A stretch of 64,000 nt of DNA, taken from Arion vulgaris (Eukaryota; Mollusca; Gastropoda; Stylommatophora; Arionidae). The translations under genes and the position numbers were made by a program. The DNA is taken from NCBI GenBank assembly GCA_020796225.1, contig CM036759.1:21727813-21791812 (forward strand). Reading direction: 5' to 3'. This document shows, one piece after another, positions 36,232-48,018 of this stretch (its first letter is position 1; every line of letters begins with the position of its first letter). The notes under the pieces were generated by a model, which was not told where the DNA came from, did no database searches, and saw only the letters and a program-made list of their open reading frames with translations.

Positions 36232-36751
36232 CTAGACTCAGCTAAGAAGTGTGCTGCGTCTAGCTGCGTCTATTTCGTACTTTTCTTTAACTTATACTGT
36301 TTCATCTGCTGCTTATACTTCTTTTACATTTCTTCTACTTCATCTTCCTTCTGCTTGTTCCTCTTAAGCTACTTATTTTGTCCACTTTTTAATCTTTATC
36401 TATTATTATTTCATGTGGATCATCTCTCTTCATCTTTTGTTTTCCACTTGTTCTTTTTCCTCTCTTACATGTTTCTCTGTATCTACTTTTTCTACAATCA
36501 GTATTTTTATCTTCTTCTCCTTCTGCTTTTATCTTCTCCTTCTTTTTAAATCGAGTTCTTCGAATTATTTTCCTTTAAATTGTTTGTTGTGTGCTTTTTT
36601 TCGTCAATTTTTGTCTTGATCTATCCCTAACATTTTCTTGTTCATCTATTTTCCACTTATTTTTACTTCACTTCTCTGACTACTTCACGTAGGATGGGTA
36701 TAGTTAAATAATGAGGAATGGTGTAGAATTAATATATACATTTTCACTCAG
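36232..36751. other. Pyrimidine-rich sequence
   Basis: CTTCTTCT-rich tract at 36280-36640. It gives long but low-complexity open frames, not a gene. Confidence 0.65.
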
Positions 36752-36796
36752 GTGTACAACACTAAGAAGAGACCGCAGCTTATGGGAAACTGTTAA
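36752..36796 (+). CDS. Candidate short tail exon
   Basis: After an acceptor (TTTTCACTCAG) the phase-0 frame reads VYNTKKRPQLMGNC then TAA. It lies 545 bp upstream of the exon group at 37341, the same relative arrangement as the 49903 tail and 50136 exon. Very short, so support is weak. Confidence 0.15.
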   Translation: MYNTKKRPQLMGNC

Positions 36797-37360
36797 GATT
36801 ATAAAGGACTCACACGACAAGTACATAGACCAATTAGCTTTATCTTGTCAATTATATGCTGCTATGTGTCGTTCAAATTTGGTCGTTTCATCTCTTGTCT
36901 TGTGTTTTGGATTACTTGATTTTAGTCAATGTTATTACAGTAGATCTGAACGATTGTGTATTCATGAGTCTCTTGATTAGTCATGTTCTAAATGAAGATC
37001 GTCCAGTTTAAAATATCAACTAAATAGAGATATTTTCAAGAAACACTAATATAGGATTTTATGGGATAGGATTATGTTAACAACATTACAGGCTCTGTGC
37101 AAAGGGAAAGCACTCTGGTCTCCATCAATGCATTCATATGACTGAAAATGTAAATGCTCAATGAAAGTTAAGCTATAGATATATTAGTCCATTTCTTTAT
37201 CATTTGTGATCATTGTTGACTATTTATTTGTAAATACAGATCCAATTAATTTCGTTAACTTTTTAGAAAAATTTTAACAGTATGGAAAAGAATTACTGGT
37301 AAAATTATGTAACAATCAGTTGTCCGGTTTAACCTTGCAGCCTTGGACATCATCACCACT

Positions 37361-37609
37361 ATGGGCAGAGAGATACCAGCGGACGCGGGTGCTGTGGTCA
37401 CCACAATATTGGCAATAGTGGAGGGCATCTTCTTAGACTGCGATGACCTTATCCTCATCATGGTGCCTGTTTGTATTATTCTTTACTACTATATGCTTTT
37501 AAAGTCGGATAACGCACATCAGTATTGTGTTTCAAAGTGCAAGTCTTGCAATGACTGGTTTGTGAAGAAGCATAAGGACATCTGTAAATCGTGCGGATGC
37601 AAGTATTGA
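37361..37609 (+). CDS. Small single-pass membrane protein with Cys-rich tail (putative)
   Basis: Not recognised. 82 residues from ATG at 37361, 20 nt after a splice acceptor (AACCTTGCAG, ends 37340). An N-terminal amphipathic part is followed by FLDCDDLILIMVPVCIILYY, a membrane segment that ends YYYMLLK, then a tail with six cysteines: C-x3-C-x2-C, a basic stretch, and C-x2-C-x-C. The pattern D-x-DD, a Pro in the membrane segment, YY and LK recurs in the exon at 50138, as does CxxxCxxC. The tail is likely cytosolic or metal-binding, but this is inference. The stop codon is in the same exon, so no 3' coding exon is needed. Confidence 0.5.
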   Translation: MGREIPADAGAVVTTILAIVEGIFLDCDDLILIMVPVCIILYYYMLLKSDNAHQYCVSKCKSCNDWFVKKHKDICKSCGCKY

Positions 37610-37734
37610 TAGTGAAATAGTCTTAGCAATGTTGATCACAAACGAACATTCTTTCAAGAGAAAGCTTAACGTGTATTCTAGTTGGATAAACGATATGTAA
37701 TGAGAACTGTCGCATCTGTGTTTCAAAATAGAAC

Positions 37735-38160
37735 ACACCTTTCAGAAAAGAGATTTATCCTAGCTATGCTTTACAAGAGAACACACCTTTCAGAAATGAG
37801 ATTTACCCCAGCTACGCTTTACAAGAGAACACACCTTTCAGAAATGAGATTTATCCTAGCTATGCTTTACAAGAGAACACACCTTTCAGAAATGAGATTT
37901 ACCCCAGCTACGCTTTACAAGAGAACACACTTCAGAATGATTAGCTCCTTCAGAGAACACACCTTTCAGAATGGATTTATCTAGCTTGCTTTAAGAGAAC
38001 ACCTTTGAATGAGATTACCTAGTACGCTCAAGAGAACACACCTTTCAGAAATGAGATTTATCCTAGCATGCTACAAGAACACACTTCAGAAATGAATTTA
38101 CCCAGCTACGCTTTACAAGAGAACATATATTTCAATAAATGAGATGTATTGTAGCTACGC
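37735..38160. repeat. 48-bp minisatellite, right half eroded
   Basis: Units of AGAACACACCTTTCAGAAAT and GAGATTTATCCTAGC. The first four are near-perfect, the later ones lose scattered bases. Starts about 130 bp after the 37607 stop codon. Confidence 0.9.
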
Positions 38161-38364
38161 TTTACTAAAGAATACAGCTTTCATAAATTACAAATTCAAG
38201 AAAACAAAGTTAATAAGTTCCGTAACAAAACTTACTTTCAAGATGCAAGGAAAATGTTCTAGCTTGGCCAACTCTTGATACGACTACAACGCTATTATTT
38301 GGTGATATATTAGACAACGTGTACCACTATGAAACTCTGTCACTTATCCAAATACATTTATCCC

Positions 38365-38990
38365 AATGCAACAAATCAGCAATGTGCTAGCAGCAGTAGA
38401 ACAGATCAGCAACATGTGCTAGCAATGCTAGAACAGATTAGCAACGTGTGCTAGCAATGCTAGAACAGACCAGAAACGTGTGCTAGCAATGCTATAAACA
38501 GATCAGCAACATCTGCAAGCAGTGCTAGAACAGATCATCAACATGTGCTAGAAATGCTAGAACAGATCATCAACATATGCTAGAAATGCTAGAACAGATC
38601 ATCAACATGTGCAATCAGTGCTAGAACAGATCAGCACTATGTGCTAGAAATGCTTGAACAGATCTTTAACATGTGCTAGCAATGCTATAAACAGATTAAC
38701 AACGTGTGCTAGCAATGCTAGAACAGATCAGAAACGTGTGCTAGCAATGCTATAAACAGATAAGCAACATGTGCTAGCAATGCTATAAACAGATCAGCAA
38801 TAAGGACACGCAGTGCTAGAACAGATCAGCACCATGTGCTAATAATACTAAATCAGACCAGCAACAAGAGACATCAACACAACAACATATCTTTAACATG
38901 GGACAGAGCAGAACACAAACAGATCAGCATTGTGTGGTAGCCGTGCTAGACGAGAACAGTAATATGTGTTAGTATTTGAGTAGTTCAGCA
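38365..38990. repeat. ~31-bp minisatellite
   Basis: About 19 units of AACAGATCAGCAACATGTGC followed by TAGCAATGCTAG. Confidence 0.9.
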
Positions 38991-39039
38991 CCTTGTTTGA
39001 TTTCTTCTACGACTTACATCTTTCACACATATTCTTGCA

Positions 39040-39610
39040 ACATGTATAACTCTGCTCATAACATTCAATTATCTGATTATAACATTCATATGAGATAAAT
39101 AACTCTGACTTCTTCTTCTTCTTTGCCATTCAACTCCCAACCGAGCACAGGTCTTCAAGAAATTTCTTCCAGCTCTTCCTCTCTCCTGCCATCCCTTCCA
39201 ATTCTGTCCCTCTTTTACCTATCCTTCAATATTATGTTAAAACATGCATCACTAACTATAACATACATAGTTATGACTATAGCATAAATAACTTGTAACT
39301 ACATCATACATAACTGACTTTGATACATACAACTTTGATTGAAACATGCAAACTGCTTATTAAGACATATATAACTCTGATTATATGATATATAGTTTTG
39401 ACTTTAATATATTAAACATTCACTACAGCTTACATAGCCCATTCTATAACATACATAACTCAGATCATAAAATACATAAATAAGATTATAACACGAATAA
39501 CTCTAAAAGCAACATATATAACTCTAACCATAACATACATATTTTTTTTTAAACATTCAACCTAATTCTGAATACAAATTCACAATTCTTATTATCATTA
39601 TGTAAATCTG
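39040..39610. repeat. Degenerate AT-rich repeat
   Basis: Many loose copies of ATAACATACATAACTCTGA on both sides of the LINE-E fragment at 39112-39240. Confidence 0.65.
39112..39240 (-). mobile_element. LINE-E 3' end
   Basis: CTCTTCCTCTCTCCTGCCAT and CCTTCCAATTCTGTCCCTC are the complement of the GRTWKELEGMTGER region. Confidence 0.7.
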
Positions 39611-39617
39611 ACATATA

Positions 39618-40765
39618 TATGTCATTTTTCATCTTTACTTGCGGTCAGTTAGCAAGAGTGTAATTATGACAACTTCTGAGTATTTGCTCTTATTTCTTTT
39701 AACTTCAAGCTCAATTCAAAGTTTCTCTTCTAAACATTCTGCACCCTTGAGCAATGTTGTTTTTTTCATATGGCAGCATCAGCTCTTTTTTCCCAATTGT
39801 TGGGACCGAGAGAAAAGTCCTTCATTGTGCACTTTCAGATATCTTTTTGTTTGAGCAGCGTGCTGCCTTGAATGCCTTTCTCTTCGGAAAGTTTACAGAA
39901 CAACACGTGCTGGGGTTTGCAGCTATTATTCATTCTTTTTACATGTCCCATCCATCTTAGTCTTCTACTTTTGAGTATTCTCCTGATGGATATTAAGTTT
40001 GCACATAGTAGTACTTCAAAGTTGGTTATCTTGTCCTAGCACCTGATGTTCATAAATAGGAGACAGAGAAGTTGAAAGATGTTAAGTCTCCTTTTGTGTC
40101 TTATGCAAGTTTCGGAGTCATATAGTAGATAGCTAATAACACATGCCCAAGAGATCTGAAATTTTGCCTGCATTGCTAATTTTGTGTCGTCTCACGATCT
40201 CTTTGATAGTTTGCCGAATATAGTGACAGCACTACTTATTTGGGCGTTGATTTCTCCATCAAGCGAAAGGCTGGCAATAGCTATGGACCCAAGCTAACAA
40301 ATTTTGGGAACTGATGTTAAGATAATAATGTTAAGACAACAGAGATGAAGTGTCTACGCAGAATGCTGGGTGTAACAAGAAGAGACCGGTTGAGAAATGA
40401 AGACATCAGGAAAAAAGTGGGTACAACATCAGTACTAGACTTCATCAAGAAACAACAAATTAAATGGTTCGGTCACGTAAGCAGATTACCATCAGACAGT
40501 GCACCCCAAAGAGCAATGCTGCTCCGATACAATGGGTACAAAGCAAAAGGCCGGCCACGCAAAAGATGGACCTCAGAGATAACAGAGGCGACGAAAAGAC
40601 TATCTACGAAGCGCATACTAGGCCCGTTTTAGAAATCTCTTCCTGACCTGACGCTGTGAGGCATACAGGATTCGAGAAAGAAAGAAAGAAAAGAAAGATG
40701 TTAAGATGGTTACATTTCAAAGTGATATTAGTTGAAGTAATATTTCCCTGACATAAAATCACTAA
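39618..40765 (-). mobile_element. LINE-D copy, split by LINE-F
   Basis: Diverged LINE-D from the 3' end (TTTTTCATCTTTACTTGCGG) to about 40323, resuming at 40708 with GGTTACATTTCAAAGTGATA. A forward LINE-F fragment lies between, flanked by an 11-bp duplication. Confidence 0.75.
40324..40696 (+). mobile_element. LINE-F copy nested in LINE-D
   Basis: Open for 95 codons (MKCLRRMLGVTRRDRLRNED, DFIKKQQIKWFGHVSRL, KGRPRKRWTSEITEA), stop at 40630, then a 60-bp 3' UTR and an (AAAG)n tail. Flanked by GATGTTAAGAT at 40313-40323 and 40697-40707, a clean target-site duplication. 5'-truncated but relatively young. Confidence 0.9.
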
Positions 40766-41477
40766 TGACCCAGTAAAGGTGGATAGCTACTTCGAAATCA
40801 ACCTGTGGCGCCCTCCCCTTCGTCAATTTGAAAGGACTTGTAACCTATGACTTTCGCTTTCTGTATTGTGTCCTAGCAGAAAGCATGGATGAAATGCTCT
40901 TTTTATTTATGTTTCATGCAAAGACTGGGCAGTTAATATAGAAAATGTGACTTGTCCGTTATCCCAAACCCATCTCGACCCTACTATTTCCATCCAAAGG
41001 AAAAACAAAACCTATACCTTCGGAATAAACAGAAAATGCCAGAAGAAGGAATAAAATATACCAAACCATCAACTGCCTTAAGAATCATTCTCTCCGGATT
41101 TATGGTCAATGTTTACTCATCTAGCCTTCTGCATAACAGCTCTGATATAATAGGCAGTGAGGATTTTCTATCAAGCTTTAGTGCCCTATCATTTATCTCC
41201 CCCGAGCCCACACAAGCAGTGTGTTTGACAATTGCAGATATTGTTTTCTACAGTCTTATGATAGTATTCGAAACACCTGATCTGACACGATCTGACAATA
41301 ACCTTCATATATATGACTATGACATATATTTAAACTTTTACTAAAATCTCTAAAAAATAATTATAGAATTATGTTTTTGTGTACACTGAACAAAGCTAGT
41401 TCTCCATTACTACAGAAAGAAAAGATACAATATTTTGTAAAACAACATTAAATTTTATTATATATATATATATATAT
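40766..41477. other. Unassigned, one long open frame
   Basis: A 130-codon + frame (40952-41344) has no ATG near its start and no recognisable motif. Ends in a TA microsatellite at 41458. Confidence 0.4.
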
Positions 41478-42215
41478 ATGGCCCTTTTCATCTTTACAGA
41501 CGGTCAATAGGCAAGTGTTTTACTGTGACAACTTCTGAGTTTTCGCTTTTCTCTCTTGTCGTTCAGCTCGTACATAAGTCTCTTCTCAAAAGACTCTGCG
41601 CCCTTCCGTAATTTGGCTTTCCACAGAACTCTGTCATCAGCTAGCCCCTCCCATGTGCTGGGATCTATAGAAAAGTTTTTCATTGAGGTTTTGCAGACAT
41701 CTTTATATCTGAGCAGTGGTCTGCCCTGGTGCCTCTTCCTCCGAAAGTTCACAGAACAACATTTGTTTTGGTATGCGATAAGTTTCCATTCTTCTCACAT
41801 GTCCCAACCATCTTAGTCGTCTACTGCTGAGCATGCCCATGATGGAAAGCAGATTTGCACGTTGTAGTACTTCAGAGTTGGTTATCTTGTCGTACCACCT
41901 GATGTTCATAATCTTGCGGAGACATCGAAGGTGAAAGATGTTAAGTCTCCTCTCGTGTCTTGAGCAGGCTGTCCATGTTTCTGAGCCATATAGTAAAGAA
42001 CTAATTACACAGGCTCGATATATTTGATTTTCGTCTACAATGTCAATTTTTGTTGTCCCACGCTCGCTTTGATAGTATGCCGAATGTAGTAGCCGCACTC
42101 CCTATACGAGCGTTGATTTCTTCATCAAGAGAAAGGCTGGCAGTGACCGTGGACCCAAGATAGCAGAATTTTGCACTGGTGTTAGATGGTTACCATTTAA
42201 AGTGATATTTGATGT
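41478..42215 (-). pseudogene. LINE-D copy: RT C-terminal region
   Basis: The best LINE-D copy. The first frame (from about 42098) reads VISSLLYGSETWTACSRHER, RLNIFHLRCLRKIMNIRWYD and RLRWLGHVRRM; the second (41504-41752) reads KRHQGRPLLRYKDVCK and EGLADDRVLWKAKL to its stop. One frameshift near 41730 separates them. RT core and endonuclease are absent. Confidence 0.85.
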
Positions 42216-43022
42216 CTTGGAGACACTTATTGTCAGAGAAAAGAGGTCGCATGCCTTTGACAAATTATTAATTAGACATTGCAGTGTAGTCTCACTGTAT
42301 ATATATATATATAGATATATTAACTATCTATTTTTCCTGTTGCTCTCCTCTATTCATATGTCATGCACCACTTATGACAACACTGTTGTTGTCGTGGGTT
42401 GACTCCATGTAGGTCTACATTTACCATTCTAACGCTTCATCTTGATCAGAAGGTGGGAACCTTCAAATAGCAAATTGGCACACTCTTATACACAATAAAC
42501 AAGCTCCGAGCAGCTCTCCCTGAAAGGATGCGACACTGATCTTACTCTCTCTCATCTACTGGATTTATCCAATGGGGTACTGTTGGGTAGGGCTCGAAAG
42601 AAATCGACCCCGCCATTGAGATTGCCCTAAATGTTGGTGAATTGAGTGAGCTCAATAACTGAATGAAGTTAGGAATAAAGTAATATGTTGTATTTTATTG
42701 TAACTTTTAATAACAACAGAACTGACTCAAAAATGTGTTTGTACTAGCTCACACAGAAAAGACTATCACAATTGTATACAAGACAACATTGGTTTAGATC
42801 AAATGTGTGCCAATAACACCAGTAGGAAAAAGGGGCCTGTCTATACAAGTAATTCTTCCTACAAGTCCTCTGGCATCATAAATTTTAACTATAGCAGTAG
42901 TCAAGAGATCATGTTGAGTCAAACCAAACTCCCCATAAGAAAAGATGTACGATCCCTTCACGTGTTGTTTTTCGGGTAAAGATAAATAACTTTATCATCT
43001 ATTTTTGCTCATTAAATATATT
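42216..43022. other. No gene seen
   Basis: No coding exon recognised. GGGCTCGAAAGAAATCGACC (42590) sits in a slightly GC-richer part that may be repeat-derived. Confidence 0.45.
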
Positions 43023-43345
43023 TACTACTAGAACACTTTTCTTTTCTCCAATCATGTTTTTCCACACAACGTCAGGATAAGGAGAGATTTCTAAAACGCT
43101 TGAAAACATTATTGAATAATTTTCTTATGAATTTTGCCCGGGCAGCGGTTTTCCAGCCTGCTCATTTCGATTTTGAGCTGCCAAGGATTCTTTTACGTGA
43201 ACGTACTGAACACGGGACCTACGTCTTATCGTCCGTTCCCGATAGGACCAGGAACTCGTTCGATCTCCCCTACACTGAGATCAGGGATTTCTGTGAAAAA
43301 ATTCATATGCTCCACGAGGGAGTGAACCTGGAACCTTCACCAAGT
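43023..43345 (-). mobile_element. SINE S5 with LINE-F-like tail
   Basis: Reverse copy. The B box GGTTCACTCCC is near 43320. The 3' end (43030-43105) reads, on the minus strand, GTTTTAGAAATCTCTCCTTA then CCTGACGTTGTGTGG and GAGAAAAGAAAAG, matching the LINE-F 3' UTR. Confidence 0.75.
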
Positions 43346-44019
43346 AGAATTAACATATAAAATACCGCATTCAAAAACACTCTGTGGTCGAATTAATTTG
43401 TGTTTATGTCTTCCCTTCCTGCGGTGTACGTACAAATTGATCTGTGAATTTTCTTAGTTCTTGAAGACAATTTCATGAACGACACAAAATTTTGTAGATT
43501 AAATAAAGAACATTTCTCAATAGCTAACAGAAGGCGAAAGAATAAATTAAGAACCGGAAACAATCAAAATGCGTTAAGGTGAATTGTTGCGCTAACTTGA
43601 CTACGAAACAAACCGTGGCGCAGTTTGCGGCACATGGTCAAATGGGTCAAAACTGGCGCATACTGCGGTACTTAATAGTTCAGAGTTAGGAATTACTTAA
43701 CAATCACATTGTTTTCTTATGCGATCATCACTTATTCTTGTCTCTAACTTGGAGACAATCGTTCAGATTGAACTAGGATTTCAGATTATCTAATATAACC
43801 TTCTGTTTGTTTCATCAGTGTCAGAGCTATGTATTACGTCAAATGTTACATAATGTCCCAGATCTACTTAGTTATTGTAAAAATATAAAGAGTAATTACT
43901 CAACTAATTCTTGATCAGAATTCATTCATATTTTGTTGTAACACGTTATTTCATGTATGCTAGACAAACAATATGCAATTCTGTTAGCAATGTTGTAAAG
44001 TAAAATGTGCAGCCGTTAC
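43346..44019. other. No gene seen
   Basis: Unassigned AT-rich sequence. Confidence 0.5.
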
Positions 44020-45570
44020 TAGAAGACGCAGAGCTGAAGAAAGATCCGCAATGTTACCGATGGTAAAAGACAAAAAACAGAAGGTAGATCGAGCACGCTA
44101 GTACTGTAGTAGACACAGAACAAAATTGAGAGAACACAAAGTTACCACTGCTAGAAGGTGGAGAGCAAAAGTAACAGCACACAAAGCTACCACTGCTAGA
44201 AGACGGAGCGCGGAAGTACGAACTTTTCCCGGGGTCAAAGGCGCATGGGGGCTGCGCCAGGATTAGTGGTCCGGCACTAATCAAGATCATGTGCCCCACC
44301 TTCACGTGGTGAACCTGGTAACATACTTTGGTTCCGATCTGGCAAAGTGGGCACAGGGATCGAAAGAGAGCTACTGGTAATGGTAGAAGTGCAAGCACGG
44401 AAAAGAAAAGCAGGTCCACAAAATTACGAACAAAATGCACGCATCTCCTGGCCGACTGTCCGATCAAATTTGCCCGAGTTGCCAAAAAGTAAGAAACAAC
44501 AGTGTACGAGTCGTCTGCGAACGAATGCTAACTCCCTCGGAGTAAATGATCGAATTAAAGGAATGAGAGGTGCATCCATAGTAGAGAAGTGGGCCCACAT
44601 GAGGCGAAACTTGGAGCCCTGAGCCCAAGTCAAGCTGCATGTCAGGGCAGTCTCGTGGCAAGGAAAATGAGAACTCAACGGTCGCACCACAATTATGAGC
44701 CTCCCGGCCGATGGTAAAGGCGAACAGACGAACATGTAGGGATGAGAGGTACATCCCAAAGCAGACACATGGGTTTACATGGGGCGAAACTTGGAGCCCC
44801 GTGTCCGAGTTGAGCTGCATGTCTGGGCAGTCTCGAGGTAGAAAAAAAAAGAAGCCCAGGCAAGTGTCTTTGAAAACGCTGTAATGTATCGTGTCGATAT
44901 ATGGGAAGATTGCGGTAGACTCCGTATCAAAGGCTTAGGGCAGATACATTTATTGGGTAAGGCTGGCCGAGCGCAAATTCTAAAGTTGCGTTTTGGTGCC
45001 TAACGAAACTGCCCTCCCTGGGACAACCGTGCAAGGTACTGTTGAAAAAAACAACTACCATCCCCGGAAGCACTGAGGCGGGTGATGCCTAGCGGACTGC
45101 CTCCTTGGGGCAACCGGGCAAGGTAATCAACTAACAACTAACATCCCCGGAAGAATTGGGGAGGGTGATGATTGGCGAGCGCAAAATCTCAGTTGCGTTG
45201 CTAGCGCCGATTGAAACGACCCTCTATATTATTTGTGCTTAGCCCCAGTCCGGTGTTTTCCGGGAACAGGAAAATGCAGGGTAGAAACTGCAAATTGCCA
45301 TGTGCCGACACGCGCCTCGAGAAGGCTGAGAAGGTTCCTACTCCGGAATAAACTCAAAGTGGTCAGTAAAGTAAGGCCGACACTTTACATGGTACGAGTA
45401 TTACGATGTCCCAGGACAAGCTTATGTGCCTCGTGAAATGTTCTGATCCGGAACGACCTCACAGTAGAAAGGGCATACCAGTAGTAACTCACTGTTTGTC
45501 GTAGATTACAAAGCCTAAATTTACAGCAAAAGCTGATCGAAAAGGCGTAGATCCGGGCCGAAATATTCGG
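44020..45570. repeat. GC-richer repeat-derived block
   Basis: Noticeably richer in GC than its surroundings. Contains tandem units: ACCACTGCTAGAAG at 44143 and 44190; GGCGAAACTTGGAGCCC with GAGCTGCATGTC..GGGCAGTCTCG at 44602-44665 and 44782-44835; and CATCCCCGGAAG..GGGTGATG at 45058-45090 and 45141-45172. Several open frames overlap but none resembles a known protein. May be a LINE 5' region or an old satellite. Confidence 0.55.
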
Positions 45571-45808
45571 TAGAATGGATCGTTCCCTAGGAGACGCTAC
45601 CCTAGTAAATCAACAGCTGCCTGAAATGGGGTAGACGGGTCTAGTCACCATGGGCGCATAATCGTCAACGTAGATCAAGCATTCTTGTCAAAGGATCAAT
45701 TACATATCACAAGAAGAATGATAAATATGGCCGTGAAGAATGAATGACAGAGCGAGAGAGAGAGAGAGATAGAGATATAACTTTTGCCTTTTTCCAAGCA
45801 TCCTCATG

Positions 45809-46008
45809 GTTTTTTTTTATCAACCCAGAAGCACTTGAGCTTTCAGCTCTTCGGCTCTGTCCATAGACATCGTAACCTTCGGTTTGGTGCCACGAACACC
45901 GTAAATCTGGAGAAGCTGTGCCTTTTCTGCCAGCCTGCGGAATTGAACCGCACTCACAGGGAGCTTGTCACTCGTCGTCCAACGCGATACGAACACGCTG
46001 GGCAGGCG
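45809..46008 (-). mobile_element. SINE S6 (tRNA-like head)
   Basis: Reverse copy with head CGCCTGCCCAGCGTGTTCGT, B box GCGGTTCAATTCCGC, and a body (ATTTACGGTGTTCGTGGCAC) ending in poly-A. Confidence 0.8.
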
Positions 46009-46168
46009 ATTATGCATATGGTATAAGATCAAATATATTCTCAATGACAAGAACGGCGAAAAGTGATGCATGATGTGATAATCGACTTGAACATAATAGC
46101 AACAGAGGCAACAGAGGTTAGATATTGATGATTATCAAGACTATAAGCACTATATATATATATACATA

Positions 46169-47496
46169 CGAGGGAAGTCAATAAGTAAGCCACAAAGTTA
46201 TGTGAGATGGTAGGTAAATGTAGTTGGTGTTTTCTAAAAGTGTCATTAGGTGACAGCAACATCCAACTTTATATTCCCGTTCGCCAGGTGGCACTATGTA
46301 TCTCATGCGCATGCGCAGCGCATAAACAAAATGGCGACTGTACTTACGGAGAGTACAACCAAAGAGCAACGTGCTGTTGTGCGTTTTTGTGGGCAAAAGG
46401 ACTGCCTGCAAAGGACATTCATAAGGAAATGCTTCCTGTTTATGCTGACAAATGTTTGTCCTGTAAAACGGTGCATAGTTGGGTAGAAACATTTTCTCAA
46501 GGACGCGCTAAAATTGTTGATGAAATCCGATCTGGTCGTCCTGTTGAGATTGCAACAGATGCATCAGTGCAGCGGGTGGAGGAGATGATTAGAGGTGACA
46601 GACGAGTAACGATATACTCTGTAGCATCTGCAATAGGGTGCTCACATGGTTCAGCATACAGCATAATGCATGATCGATTGAAATTTAAGAAAGTGTGCTC
46701 AAGGTGGGTACCCAGACAATTGAAAGAGGAACACAAAATGAACCGATTTGGCCTGTCCTTGCATCATCTCTGTCGATACGAAGATGAAGGAGAAGAGATG
46801 CTGAACAGGATTGTTACTGGGGATGAATCATGGGGGCATCACTACCAGCCCGAATCAAAGCGTGCTTCAATGCAGTGGAAACATCCTTCTTCGCCTTGTG
46901 TCCAAAATTCAAGGTTACGCCATCAGCAGGGAAGGTTATGTTGACGGTGTTCTGGGATTGTTAGGGAGTTCTTTTAACCAATTTCATGAAGAAAGGTGAC
47001 AATGTGAATTCCGAATTGTACTGTGAAGTTCTATCGATGCTTCATGATGCAATTCGAAAAAACGTCCAGGGTTGCTGACTAGAGGAGTGTTGCTTCTTCA
47101 TGACAATGCCAGACGACATACGGCTCGATTAACTCAGGAGAAAATTAACCAACTATGGTGGGAAGTTCTGGAACATCCACCTTACAGTCCCGACTTAGCC
47201 CTAGCGATTTCCACCTCTTTGGTCCACTGAAAACCCACCTTGGCGGGAGACATTTCGTGAATGACGCCGAAGTTGAATGTGAAGTGAAAACGTGGTTTAG
47301 AAAACAGAGCCCGCAGTTCTATGCAGCCGGTTTGGGAGGACTGATAAAACGATGGGATAAGTACATCAATGTTGGTGGAAATTATGTCGAGAAATAAAGG
47401 AACAATGTATGTATAAAAATAAACTGGTTTCAAGTTGTTATCGTGTTTAGTTATTTTTCTACAGCCATTTGTGGCTTACTTATTGACTTCCCCTCG
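46169..47496 (+). mobile_element. Mariner element with intact terminal inverted repeats
   Basis: Cut-and-paste DNA transposon. The left end CGAGGGAAGTCAATAAGTAA and its inverted right copy (47468-47496) match over about 28 bp with one extra G. The element is flanked by TA on both sides (46167-46168, 47497-47498), the known mariner target duplication. At 1328 bp it has the usual full length. It sits inside a TA microsatellite, a natural TA target. Confidence 0.93.
46331..47397 (+). pseudogene. Mariner transposase, frameshifted
   Basis: Homology to mariner transposase starts at ATG 46331 (MATVLTESTTKEQRAVVRF) and ends YVEK-TAA at 47397. DNA-binding helix-turn-helix regions come first. The catalytic region shows TGDESW (first Asp), LLHDNARRH (second Asp) and PYSPDLAPSDFHLF (third Asp), the D..D34D arrangement of mariners. 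The frame shifts near 46380, again between 46890 and 46960, and is interrupted before the second Asp, so no functional enzyme is made from this copy. Confidence 0.9.
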
Positions 47497-47766
47497 TATA
47501 TATATATATTTATATATATATATTTTTTAATTGGGTGCTACCAGGAAGTGTCACAACCGGTGGACCTAGTACGAGTGAACATGAACATGTGTAAAACTTC
47601 GAGTGTCATCAATCTTTCGAATGAGAGCGCTCGGAGTTTGTTTATATTGGTTTTGTTGTACCATTTGGCGTTTAATGAAGGTTCACACCCCTTGGCCGCT
47701 GTCAAGTGTCACTATAGCGTAAAAAAGGGTTAACTTTGTTCTGTTAAGAAGAAAATATCCTACAAT

Positions 47767-48018
47767 AAAAAGGGTTTAAAGCCGAAGGATTGATTTCATT
47801 TCACCGGGTTTTACCCCATATTGCTCGGTCCCTCTCAGCAGAAATGGCACGCCGCCTGCCGAGAGTATTGCACAAAGCACGAACTCCGTAGCTCCAGCAG
47901 CAATCCTAGGGTCTTGGAAAAAATTGCACTCGTGAACAGAACGGCGCGGTCCGGATTCGAACCCACGACCTTCGACTCACAAGGCAAAGGGCTTAACCAC
48001 TTAACCACATAGACCCCC
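47767..48018 (-). mobile_element. SINE S1
   Basis: Nearly the same as the 4488 copy, with an intact B box (GGATTCGAACCCACG inverted). Confidence 0.88.

Noticed and set aside
35974..36549. 191-codon open frame
   Set aside because: Second half is CTT/TTC low-complexity sequence; the start overlaps a SINE tail and possible hAT end; no motif.
37682..37984. 100-codon frame with 16-residue repeats
   Set aside because: Product of the 48-bp minisatellite, whose unit is a multiple of three.
40952..41344. 130-codon open frame
   Set aside because: No ATG near its start, no splice sites or motifs that I can support.
43100..43360. 86-codon frame with protein-like composition
   Set aside because: Lies within SINE S5; the same sequence recurs at 15735 in the other orientation with stops.
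44054..44820. Overlapping 90-143 codon frames on both strands
   Set aside because: All lie in the GC-richer repeat block and include duplicated units; no family match.
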